NCBI GenBank assembly: GCA_911728455.2
Contig: OU452219.1
Span: 8,864,320-8,928,319 of the forward strand
DNA: 64,000 nt
DNA from: Marthasterias glacialis
Lineage: Eukaryota; Echinodermata; Asteroidea; Forcipulatida; Asteriidae
Direction of reading: 5' to 3'
Shown here one piece after another: positions 47,731 to 59,760 of this stretch (the first letter of the stretch is position 1; each line of letters starts with the position of its first letter). The notes below the pieces were generated by a model. It worked only from the letters and a program-made list of their open reading frames with translations. It ran no database searches and was not told the origin of the DNA. The translations under genes were made by a program, and so were the position numbers.

Positions 47731-48861
47731 GAACATTAACCACGATGCCGTGGCGGCACGTTAGGCCAGACAACCGCGATCACCACACACTTTTGAACAC
47801 AAACTTTTCAAAGTTTTGAAGCTGAAATCCTCCACAGAAATTGCTTTCCAAAACTGTGTGATTCCTTTGCCTATTTGAAATTCTGAAATTCACGCAGTGT
47901 CCTCTATGGTAATTTACAGTGCCCTGGGGATATGTCTGGTCTGGAGTTGGGAAAGATTGCCATGGGAAATACCACTAAAGGCTGGGGAAAGTGGTGTAAT
48001 AGACCATGGTGGACATGCATAGACACAAGGTCGTCCAGGGGTGGGAACTGTATTATAAACAAAGGGTACATAATATGAAATCTATTTGGTCTAGGCTAGT
48101 AATAAGGGATAAATATTTTCTAAGAGTAAAATGATCAAAATTGTAGCCTTGACCAAGGCTGTAATTGTGCTTTTCCTTAGCCCCGAGTTATCCACGCACA
48201 GAGTCCGTAAGTTCGATACGCAGTCGCATACCCACCCAGTCACCCACGGATCCGTCAGGACGATACGCACGCGCACACGCACCACTAGGACCACACAGTC
48301 ACAACACAACTATGAACTATGCAACTATGCTGTACCTGACATGCATTATGCATGTCCGTGTAAGTGTACATGTAGGTCAGATAACAATGTGTATAGATCT
48401 TATTTGTCATTTTTACCCATACACCGATGTGTGTTAAGCACTGTTTACTCAGTACTTTCCCGAGTCCTGTGAAGAAATTCACAAGCACTTTCCTCGGGTG
48501 GAATTCGAACCCACGAATGTATGGATCCCCTCACGTGAGCGTGGGCCAGGGGAGCGCTGGAGTTTGTGTGGCAGCGGCTAAGTGGGTGAAATTAATAACA
48601 ATGCAGCAGCCCCTATTGGCAATAAACACCGCTCGGCCGGCGGACCTTGATCAAGGCTACTAGGATTGTGTATGGGTTCGTGGTTGTAAATTTTGTACCT
48701 GGACTCTGGAGCATGGGTTATGCAACAGTGTTTGCACGGAAGGGATCCGCCCCGCCAAGTGTTGATGTTGTCTGATTAGGATTTTTGGATAAAGAAAATG
48801 ACGACTGTCTGAAATACAATCAATCTTGGTCATTTTGTGTGTGTCGTAGACTTGTGAGACC
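47731..48861. other. Upstream region of the transporter gene
   Basis: Includes a tRNA-like remnant (48478–48600). The promoter should lie in the last few hundred bases; no element is identifiable by eye. Short overlapping frames at 48131–48472 are not supported. Confidence 0.4.
48478..48600 (-). mobile_element. tRNA-like SINE remnant upstream of the transporter gene
   Basis: The − strand reads CCACTTAGCCGCTGCCACAC and, 60 bases on, GTGGGTTCGAATTCCACCCG, a B box. The body after it is too diverged to assign. Confidence 0.3.
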
Positions 48862-51800
48862 ATGGCGGTAAACAGGGGAACAAGATCGTCCAGCAGCAGA
48901 GCTGCTTGGTGTTCGTGGAGTATAATATTTTCAACTTTCTCCTTAAACTTTATAATTCTTGGAACTTTGTATAACTACAGCATTCTTTTTGTTAGCTTGC
49001 AAGACCATTTTGATGCAAGTACCACGTTGATAGGTAAGGCATGGTTTTAATAACTCAATTGTCACTTAAAATGATAGTCTAAAAACAATAAGCCACTCTG
49101 GGTGCGATGATCGTAACCCTTCCCAACAGTCCCAGCCTGGCCGGGATCACGAAGGTGGACAGGCACACACACAGTTGTGGGGACATTACAATGGAACAAA
49201 GGTCCCCATCTATGGCGTGTCAAACGTTGCAATATTCGATAATGTACATATGTGTGTGCGATGTTTCTCTTTATATGCGACGATTGTCATACATGTGCGA
49301 TATTCGTCATATGTATGCAATATTGAAAATATATATGCAATAAACTTCAGTACATATGCGATCATTTGTAATATATGTGTGACACTTTGTAATATTCATT
49401 CGACAATTTTTTATATGCGATAATTTTAAATATATTTATGCGATAATTTTCAATATATATGCGACAGCTTTCAATACAAATCGTTTACATGCGCGATGTT
49501 TTGTGATAAGCAATTATTTTCGCAATTTATAAATTCGATGTTCGTGATATGTGTGCGATAATGGAATTGTGGGATATAGTATGGCTTCCTGTCCCCCGAT
49601 ACTCGTATTCGTCATGCTTTAGACCGTGCCAGACTACAATGAATGGTATAGTATGGTTCACTGGGATTGGCGAACTTGTTTGTCTTGCGTGTGGTCAGGG
49701 AACGAGACTTGTATGACTTATGGGAAAATATTAGACTGGTTCCCGGTCCCTACATCGTTTTCGTTCTGACTGAATAGGGACCGATAGCGGGTAATGAAAG
49801 TTAGCATATGCCTGGCAAATTTCTATGGCGTGTCAAACGTTGCAATATTCGATAATGTACACATGTGTGTGCGATGTTTTTCATTATATGCGACGATTGT
49901 CATACATGTGCGATATTCGTCATATGTATGCAATGTTGAAAATATATATGCAATAATCTGTTATGTTTATGCAATAATATTAAGTACATATGCGATAATT
50001 TGTAATATATATGTGATACTTTGTAATATTTATTTGATAATTTTCAAATATATATTTTATAATTTTTTTATATGCGATAATTTTAAAATATTTATGCGAT
50101 AATTTTCAATATATATGCGGCAGTTTTCAATACAAATAGTTTACATGCGCGATGTTTTGTGATAAGCAATTATTTTCGCACGGATGCAATCTTCAATTGT
50201 GTGCGAGACGTTACACTAATTTATATATTCGATGTTCGTGATATGTGTGCGATAATGGAATTGTGGGATATAGTATGGCTTCCCGTCCCCCGATACCCGT
50301 ATTCGTCATGCTCTAGACCGTGCCAGACTACAATGAATGGTATAGTATGGTTCACTGGGATTGGCGAACTTGTTTGTCTTGCGTGTGGTCAGGGAACGAG
50401 ACTTGTATGACTTATGGGAAAATATTAGACAGGTTCCCGGTCCCTACATCGTTTTCGTTCTGACTGAATAGGGACCGATAGCGGGTAATCAAAATTAGCA
50501 TATGCCTGGCAAATTTCTGCCAGGTATTTGCGAATTAGAATGAGCATATTATGTCTACGTAATCCCATAATGCAATGCAGCCTTACACAAAACTTGATGG
50601 ACACAGAATCTCCATCGTGCAGACCATGTACTGTAGGTAGAACTTACGCGTGTTCTTCTAAATGTAGCTTGAATTTAATTTTGACGGTTAAGATGTTCTT
50701 CTAAAGTTAGCTTGCATTTTGATGTTGAAGGTTGGTTCACTATGTCCGGGTGAAGGGTTACGATGCACACGTGTGCTAGTGTCAAATGACAACATGCACA
50801 CGTCACGAGTGTAGCCAACGTCATAGGCTAAAACTAGTGTAACACATCAAATTACACACATATATTGTGTGTCTCTGTATTAATGATGATGTTGTTGTCT
50901 TAACCAACGCAATCAGAGAGGGGCGAGCGGTAGTGAACTTTCGAGTTAATAGCTGGACGGTATAGACGATAACAATTACACTGACACAAGTCGATAGGGT
51001 CAAAAGTATTTTATTGACTTCAAACTATAACTTGTGATAGACCATGGAGGAGTTTCTAAATGGCAGGACCTAGCTCGTAGGTTTGGGGAGGCAAATCCCG
51101 ACGAAGACGAACACTCAAATCTTCGTATACTCTACTTAAAATGAAAGGGAAAAGGGTTTATATAGTTTTCTAGGTTTGGGGATTTCTAACTTTGGAAATG
51201 ATGTCATACAGAAATAACATAAGTCTAGTGACATAATTTCTAAGTACAATGACATCATTTCTGTGAACAAGGCTAAGATGACGTAGTGGTCAGGGAGAGT
51301 GGTCACTTGGAAATAAGGACCTTGGGCTCATAGCCTAGGAATGTGTGTGGTAGTGTTTACTGCGAAATGGGATGAGCCTCCTGAAGGTTATGTTTATGTG
51401 AGCCATCTGTTGACCATTAAGAATCTAGCCTTACACTAGCACACGTGTGCATTGTAACCCTTCACCCGGACATAGTGAACCAACCTTCAACATCAAAATG
51501 CAAGCTAACTTTAGAAGAACATCTTAACCGTTAGCGTAAGTTCTACCTCCATGGTATGCACGATGGAGATTCTGTGTCCATCAAGTTTTGTGTAAGACTG
51601 CATTGCATTATGGGATTACGTAGACATATATGCTAATTCTAATTAGCATGTACCTGGCAGAAATTTGCCAGGTATATGCTAATATTTTGATTACCCGCTA
51701 TCGGTCCCTATTCAGTCAGAACGAAAACGATGTCGGGACCGGGAACCTGTCTAATATTTTCCCCTCATACAAGTCTCGTTCCCTGACCGCACGCAAGACA

Positions 51801-54800
51801 AACCCGTACGCCAATCCCAGTGAACCATACTATACCATTCATAGTAGTCTGGCACGGTCTAAAGCATGACGAATACGGGTATCGGGGGACAGGAAGCCAT
51901 ACTATATCCCACAATTCCATTATCGCACACATATCACGAACATCGAATATATAAATTGGTGTAACATCGCACACAAATGAAGATTGCATCCGTACGAAAA
52001 TAATTGCTTATCACAAAACATCGCGCATGTAAACTATTTGTATTGAAAACTGTCGCATATATATTGAAAATTATCGCATAAATATATTTAAAATTATCGC
52101 ATATAAAAAATTGTCGAATATATGTTTAAAAATTATCAAATGAATATTACAAAGTATCACACACATATTACAAATGGTCGCATATATACTGAAGATTATT
52201 GCATGAACATTGCAGATTATTGCATATATATTTTCAACATTGCATACATATGACGAATATCGCACATGTATGACAATCATCGCATATAATGAAAAACATC
52301 GCACACACATGTGTACATTATCGAATATTGCAACGTTTGACACGCCATACCCATCACAACGTTTTCTTTGTCAAAACCAGCGGCGTAGCAACTTCGTTCT
52401 TTGGTGGTGGTGGTGGGGGGGGGGGGGCGCGAAATATGCTGACTAACATTACCAAATGAAAGTAAAAGTGCAACGATATGGAACTCGTTTATACATGTCG
52501 AGGTTCGGGGGCAAAGCCACCAAACGCTCATGAGGTTTCTGAAAGATTCCTAGGTTTAAAACAACTCGTATTAGAAATAGACGTTGGGGAAATTGGAATG
52601 GCTGTTCGGGTTTAAGTTGGTACGTGTACATAACATCAGAACTGTGTGTGCTCTAGCAATAACAGTTTCAAAATCATACGGTGGAGATCAAATATGTCTT
52701 ATAATATATTCTAGCAATCAGTCTATCCTGCTTTTTATCGTTACCAACTCACAAATTAAACAACTTACACGATGGATCCCAATCGAACCACCCACTCTAC
52801 ATAAAGGATTGTATTATATTTTCTTTATTTTTCATCCAGGCTTGGTTGGCTCCACCGCTAATGGACTGACATATTTAGTAACTCCTCTGTCGTCATTGCT
52901 TTCACCAAGGTTCAGCTGTCGAGTTATCATTCTTGTTGGTATACTGCTCTACTGCGCAGGACTGCTTACGACGTCATTTGTAACCGAGTTCGGGTACATG
53001 TACCTAACGTTTGGCGTCCTAGTTGGGGTTGGGGCGAACTTTACAATCTACTTTTCAAACTACCTGCTACTCATGTGGTTTCGAGATAGGAACTTCGCAC
53101 GAGTTATGGCATTTTGTGTTACAGGATCATCGTGTGGTATGATTTAGTTTAACCTTCTGTGGAGAGTTTAAGTTTAAAGCACGTGGACAACATTGGCTAT
53201 TGTGATAGACCAGTAATCCACACTTCGTGTGACCCCAGCACATACATGAAATAAACCTGTGAAAGTTTAGGCTCAATCGGTCGTCGGAGTCATGAGAAAA
53301 CTGTGTATAAAAAATAAAACACCTTATAATATGTTATCACTGTTTTCAAACATCGAATTGTGGACTCAAGAGATCAAACGAATTGTTTTACTCATTTCTA
53401 AAAAAATTATAGCATTTCGAACAACAATTATTATATTACAAGGGAATTTTTCCACCATGGCCATACCAAGTTGTGTGCAAATCCGTGAACATTTATATTT
53501 TCACCCTAACCAATGTTGTGCACACCTAGGCTTTGTATAAGATATAGGAAACAATCATGTGCTAGTTTACAACCACGTTCTCAAATACAGGTGCATAATA
53601 TCTTAATTTCAAGTAAATTTAAAGGGGCTGTGTCGTCATGACTATAGCAGTAAATTGAACAACAGTAAATGGAATAACCCAATAAATATGTACAATACTG
53701 AACAACGGCGGTCACAGCCCAGTTTGACAAAGACGGCACCATTGATCTCCATCTCTGTTAATGGAGATCAATGGACGGCACCCTTAGTGATTTGACCGCG
53801 TGTGCAGTATCTGGGTGAGAGTTCATCTTTCCATGGACAACCACAGGCCTGCATGCTATAGTCATGACGACACAATCCCTTTAACTGAAGTTGAATGAAG
53901 TCTTAATTTCATTATAGCACACTTATACGACTTACGATTGATAATACGTTATGTATACTGTATGTCAGTGTATGTACATTTTCAAATACAATCGTCTCTT
54001 AACACACCTTTTTCGTTGTTAGCATTTCTTACCGTAATTTGTTGAAAAAATCCTTTTGAATACATATGTTTGAAATTAATTATTTTATTAGTGCCTTAAG
54101 ATTACGTTGGTAAGCGTATCTTAAAATTATGTTTTTTGAATTTTCTTTCCGGAGAAATCAATGTTATTTACAGTGTATATTTCCTCCTACTACAGGTATG
54201 TTAGCTTTTAGCCCTTTTCTGACGAATTTAATCATTTCGTACGGGTGGCGTATCGCACTCCGTATAATTTCCGGTGGAGTTTTAGTGTCCGGTCTCGCCT
54301 CTGGAGCGTTCATGAAAAACCCACCTCTCGGAGACAACTCGACCGAAACAAAATGTGCGATTGAGAAAACAGCACGGGGTTCCAAAGACGAGGATGGAGC
54401 CCCTGAGACTACAGCATGGTTAGAACTAAGTTCACCTAAGGCAGAATGTAACGATGGCAGTGTGTATGATGGAGAAGACAAACACTCTGTAAGCCTAGAG
54501 GAGGTCCAGACACCAAATGACTTGCGGCCTAGAGTCAAAGGTGGCCTCGAGATGGTGAAGCATCTTGACCCTTTGGCCTACTTCTTTGCATCGATACTCG
54601 CAATGCTCGGGTGGACATTCCTTATCATCAATTTTGTTAGTAGTTTTCTTGTTCTATGCCTTTTGTTTTTCGTTAGTTTTTTTTTTTTTTTTTTTTTTTT
54701 TTACATAAACCTTAGGCCTATTGCCATTTTTAGTCACAGAATGTATTTCAATGAGCCCCAATTATAGACATTATCACAAACTTTTGTTGAAGATTAAAAT

Positions 54801-57800
54801 GCAATCGAAATAGTTATTTACCAATCGCGTTTTATGATGATACGTGATTGGAATAATCGATAACCTTTACGATCGATTTCCAATCCAAAAGGTCAATTTT
54901 TTTATAAACGATTGATACATAAGTGCTATTGGGAATTATTTCTGTCTTAAAATATTGGAATTCACTGTGAAATGTATCCCCAAACACTCGGTCCTTATTT
55001 TGAATTGCCAAATTGAGATACAAAGTTTGAATATGTAAAAAGAAACTTTTACAAAACGTAAACCGTTATGGGGGTATTTACTCGAAAGCGTGACCATGAA
55101 ATTTTAACCCTTCCATGAAATATGCTAACTTCATTCACGCTTGCGTACAGACACTACTGTTAGGCAAACGCCGCAGCGTATGGTTGTGCACTAGGCAGAA
55201 GCACAAAGTAACGGGTGTGCGTGGCGGCCACCATCATTCCCGTACAAAAAGGCGCGTTCCCTCATTATGCCCACCAGTGGTGTTAAGTGCGCACGCGTGA
55301 TGTGGGCAATTTACTTTTCATGAGAAGGGTCTATTCCTTCGATCTTTTGAAACCAACAAAGTTTGAAAGAATGCGCTAAAAATACTCTGTATATTGTCTG
55401 TTTGAAAAAAAGTAACGTTGATTGTTTTGACCAACAGGCAAGTTTCATGGAACAACTTGGGCTCACGAAAGATCAAGTGTCATTCGTCATTATGTTCTTT
55501 GCCGTTGGAGAAATTGGTGGCAAAATTCTTGTGTCCGCGGTCGGACACCGTATCCCTGTTGGACTCGTGTATGTCCCTGCTGCTTCGTCATTCTGTGGAG
55601 CCATCGCAATCGGAGTTATGGCTGCTTGTCGAACATTTCCACAGATGATGGCATTGTCTATATGTGAGTTTGGGAGCAGGCTTAAAGGGATATTTCGGCC
55701 TCAAAATGTTCAGTTAAAACATTTAAATGTCGTTGTACACATTGTATGAAGCTATTAAAAGGATATTTCACACACAGAAAAAGTATATAATAAACAAGAA
55801 ATAACCGAAAAACTAACAGTAGGGTACTGGTCACAGGTCATGAGCTAAACGCATAACCAGGTCACTCCTACCACCGAAAGTCGCAGGCATATCATGAGTA
55901 GATTGGTCCTTTGTTGTTTGCCTGACAGATCAGTGGCTTCCTTCATGAAATCATTTCAATGTTTAAGGGTGATACAGGGCTCTACACTGCTAACTAAAAC
56001 CATGACAATTCATTCAGTCGCGAGGCACACGGATCAACCACGCGGTATGATAGTTTGCTGTCATAAATCGCCAAAAAACATGTACATTTTTTGTGTGTGT
56101 CCTAAAGTGAATTCAAACGAAGGGTCATTGAGCAAAACAGCTCCTTTCGAAAGTCGTTTGGTCCTCTAGCTCAACACCGAGTCCCCGTGAACGTATCACT
56201 TGGATTACGGAGTTCGTGCCTTGCTATTGTAGTCCCCGTACTTTGGCAAACAAGGCGCCCGGTCTTTCGGGAAGATCCACAGCTCCCGTGTAAATGGGAG
56301 TAGTAATACGATATTTAAATCGCTGAATCAGAAAAGTTGCTTTAAATTATAATACTATAGTGATTTATTAATTAGCCGAGCTCCGCCTTTCTCAACACTC
56401 ATATCACTTGAATTTGTCGTTTGAAACAAGTGGATGGAATTTTTTGTCACGGGGTCTTCGATGAGCGGTAAGAAGCCCAACAGATACACTGTCCAAGCCA
56501 TGCTCCGTTACACCCGGACTTCCAGAATTTACCCTTTTTTGATTTGGATATTCAATCAATGTTATTCAGTTGAATACAATGTAATACTTCTGTTACTTAC
56601 TCACGGACAATTGAAAACAATCGGAGTTTAGTTTGGTCTAGTAATAAGATTTTTGTGCGGATGGAAATACAACTACCTGAATGATCGTGTGAGTTATCGG
56701 TTTCAAATTTTAATAAGTCACATAATTTTGATAAGTCACATGCACGTCACGTGACCTTTTTTTATATCACGAAACCAGCCATTTTTGTTTATTTTTGTTT
56801 TTGTTTTGTTTGTTTTTTTATTGTTTTTTATTGTTTTTTATTATTGTGTTTTGTTTGTTTGTTGGGTTGTTTGTTTGTTTGTTGGGTTGTTTGTTTGTTT
56901 GTTTGTTTGGGTTTTTTTTTTTGGGGGGGGGTATAATTTTGTTGATGTACACAGGTATATACAAAAGGTGACAGTATGGGCTGTTCTAGTCATGATTGTG
57001 TCGCAGAGGTTTAATTTTATGAAAACTTCATGGCAGTCAGTGGTTATATACGTTCCGATACCACTATGTTCTAAACGCCACGGGCCTACAGTCTTGATTT
57101 CTGTTATGGTTTATTTACCACCTAAACTAGCATTTTTGTCGCCCACCGAGAGTATTGGAATGATTTTAACCGAATGCAGCAAAAACGACACATAGGCCTA
57201 GATTCCTCGTGTTAGTTTCCTTTCAAACATTACCAATTTATTAAATTCAGTGTTGTTATCCTGTTTATTGTGTAAATAAATTCAGAAAAATAGAAATAAT
57301 CAAAAAAGACCACCAAAAACCAAAACATCAATGTCTCAGCAAAGTACGGTACGAACTATCTTTTTTAGCTTTAGCCCATGATATTGTGCACTGAGTATAG
57401 TGGATTCATTTTATGATTAGTAGAGATCTTTTGCATCATCTTGGCCACTGGCCGATCAATCAATGTCGATCCAATTAAGCTAACGAAAGTTGTGTGGGAT
57501 TCCCTCCTAATAATTCTATCTTCTTGTACAGTTTCCGGATTGTGCAGAGCTGGCCTCTTTGGGTCAACCCACTCGGTTTCAGCGAAGCTGTTTCACGACT
57601 ACAGTACCGGAGCAACTGCTGCCATTTGTTTCTTTCCCGCCGGTATTGGGATTGTACTCAGCGCACCACTTTCAGGTTAGATAGTAATTATTATTTGCTG
57701 AAACTAAAAGTCATGGACAAAAAGGAAATTCAAACGATTCGTACAGTCAAATTAACCAGGTCGAGGCTGAGGGAGGTCCTCCATCAACCATATCGGTCCA

Positions 57801-58992
57801 ACAGATGGGGTTACTTTATTCATGAGAAAGAAACAACGGTGTAAGTAACTGTTTGTTTACGTTGCTCAGAAGTTATGAGCTCCCATATTTAACCTAGTCT
57901 GGTTCACAGACCCCAAAATGTATTCTCTGTCGAATTTAGGGTCCGGTATCACCCAAAGGTCACGTGACAAAAAAGGAGGAATTCCTCCTTTTCCGTAAAT
58001 ATCCGAAATGCTCCGAACTCGTCGTCAACATTCGGACAATGTCGTTGATGGTCGGACATTTCTTGTGTAGATAAAAAATCAACAAATTTGCAAACACATC
58101 CCATTATCGATTTTCTTTTCTTTTCCCCCAACAAATTCAACTCTCATATTTGAATATATTTGTAACATTTTTACAAACTGTGATTATTCCAGGCTTTTTG
58201 AAAACAAAAAAGCCCGTCATCAGCGCTCCGTTTTTTATCCAATGGCATCGTCCACCGTTGGTGACAAGTAATGAATATTTATATATATTGCGTCATGCTC
58301 TATTTTAAGCTTTGGATGATGCCTGACCTAAAGTTTTTAACAAGAGTCGTCATGGAATCTTTGGTCAGGAAACCAGACTACATTAAACCTTGCCTCGTTA
58401 ACTTTGCCTGGTACGCGTGTTCCACCAATAGACATTTATCATGCTGCCACCATCTTGGTCATGTTCTCTGTATCCAATAACAGTAATAGATGCTCATATT
58501 CATTGTACTGAAAGGAACCAGACTATTTGCCCTTCCAGCCTCGGTTTAGTTACATTGGGTTGAATGGGAGAAAATCAAGCTGGCCGCACCATGATAATGG
58601 TCTATTAAATGACAAGGACGTGTGTGTTTGTATATAAAACAGTGATTACGCTCCAGAAAAAAAATATACAAAAGTTGCACCTTTTATGTAGGCCAACGTT
58701 GTTTTATTATCTAACTGAAGAAAGGCCTATCCACCTATGATCCAACTAAAACAGCTAATACATACAACCAACAACTTTTTCCCCATTGATCACAGGTGGT
58801 TTGTACGACGTGACGGGTAGCTACATCCTATGTCTGATCATCATAGCCGCCATCTTTCTCTGTTCCGCTTTGTGTTTTGCATTCATCCCTGTAAGGAGAC
58901 GCATGTGGCCGGCTTGTTTTGTCTCTCCTTCATCGAGGTGCTGTTGTTCTTCGGCCGTGGACGAAACAAAACCCGCCAATAACATACTTTGA
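48862..58992 (+). CDS. Monocarboxylate-transporter-like MFS protein (SLC16 type), six coding exons
   Basis: Coding exons: 48862–49033, 52840–53136, 54196–54635, 55438–55663, 57532–57675, 58796–58992; every junction keeps phase, 491 aa. The order fits a 12-segment MFS carrier. Exon 1 gives segment 1. Exon 2 gives segments 2–5, with RFSCRVIILVG and YLTFGVLVGVGANF as in SLC16 proteins. Exon 3 gives segment 6, a long acidic cytosolic loop (about residues 205–275) and segment 7. Exon 4 gives segments 8–9 (FFAVGEIGGKILVSAVGHR), exon 5 segments 10–11, exon 6 segment 12 (GGLYDVTGSY, the usual start) and a Cys-rich tail. Such carriers move monocarboxylates or related solutes across the plasma membrane; the substrate here cannot be read. 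The segment 1 motif normally near D-G-G-W-G-W is RAAWCSW, so the acidic residue is absent. The exon 3 donor GTTAGT is weak but phase-consistent. AATAAA occurs at 59234 and 59254. Intron 1 contains the foldback element. Confidence 0.85.
49211..52349. mobile_element. Foldback transposon with about 0.95-kb inverted arms and a duplicated left arm
   Basis: The right arm (51433–52349) is the inverted copy of the left arm (49824–50782), with a 650-base core between. A third, direct copy of the outer part of the left arm lies at 49211–49823. All three outer ends begin or end at TATGGCGTGTCAAACG or its complement. The whole unit is flanked by the 6-bp direct repeat CCCATC (49205–49210 and 52350–52355), so it looks like a single insertion. 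The outer part of each arm is built of short degenerate AT-rich units containing ATGCGATAAT-like motifs, like the subrepeats of foldback elements; sea urchin TU elements are the closest known model. No transposase frame is visible in the core. It lies in intron 1 of the transporter gene. Confidence 0.8.
53173..53535. mobile_element. TIR element of the TTTAAAGC group in transporter intron 2
   Basis: The left end TTTAAAGCACGTGGACAAC and the right end, read as its complement (ACAAAGCCTAGGTGTGCACA), are imperfect inverted repeats. Internal blocks ACCTGTGAAAGTTTAGGCTC and GGTCGTCGGAGTCATGAG recur near 16441–16500, where a partial copy lies. Confidence 0.55.
53620..53883. mobile_element. MITE with GGGGCTGTGTCGTCATGA termini (copy 2)
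   Basis: The ends AAAGGGGCTGTGTCGTCATG and CATGACGACACAATCCCTTT are inverted, with TTTAA on both outer sides. The interior matches the 23.7-kb copy, plus a short local duplication of the ATGGAGATCAATGGA type. It lies in transporter intron 2. Confidence 0.75.
56785..56935 (+). repeat. GTTT microsatellite in transporter intron 4
   Basis: Runs of TTTG/TTTTTATTG units followed by a T run and eight G. The long Phe/Val/Leu frame here is only the translation of this repeat. Confidence 0.75.
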
Positions 58993-59760
58993 TTAGTTTT
59001 TTTGTGGCGATAACATACGGAAAAGCCCACATCCTTTATCATGTTCTAAGGCTGTCTAAACTGCCATCTTGTTGACAAACGTACCATCTGGTTCAGACTA
59101 CCTTTCTTATCCAGTGCTGGTCATATTTTTAACTACCTTTTCATGAGGTAACTTTGTATTATTTTGTTCTTTTTAATCAGCTGTGGACGTTTTTGACAAT
59201 GTTTTGTCATTTTTATAGGATAAACTGTGATGAAATAAACAGAAAGGAACTGAAATAAATTGAATTGAATTGAAAAACTCTTAAAAAGAACAAGGAACAT
59301 TTCCAAACAGCAAAGTTTCATGAGATTTGAAGGCAATGTGCCCCCTTTAATATTGACCTGTTTTGTCCCAACTTTTGAGGGCTTGATGGGGAAAGCTTTC
59401 AATCTTAAACTTTGTTTGAATAAAAAAAAAATATTTATTTGTTTATTTATTTGTTTATTTATTTTATTTTTTCAATATTATAGCATAATGGTTTTTAAAT
59501 ATTATTCGCAAACGTTTTTTTCTTTCAATTTGTGTGGGGTTTATAATTTAAGTTTATTTTTTTGGTTATTGTTACTAGTATTTTTGTTTATTTACTTTTA
59601 TTGTTACATTTCTAATATTTTTTTTGCTTTCCTTATAATTTTGTTTTTGGTCTACCGGTAGGGGTTGTGCAGATTACTTTTTGAGGTGGTCAATTATGTT
59701 TATTCACTATTTTTAATTTTTGTTGCTATTTTTACAGTCTGTTTGGTTTTTGTTTTTTTA

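Noticed and set aside
49211-50160. CRISPR-like array
   Set aside because: The short ATGCGATAAT-type units are degenerate with no constant spacer layout, and the context is a foldback element in an animal gene.
54129-54195. Start of a separate gene at 54129
   Set aside because: The frame upstream of 54196 is intron sequence; the AG acceptor and matching phase place the exon start at 54196.
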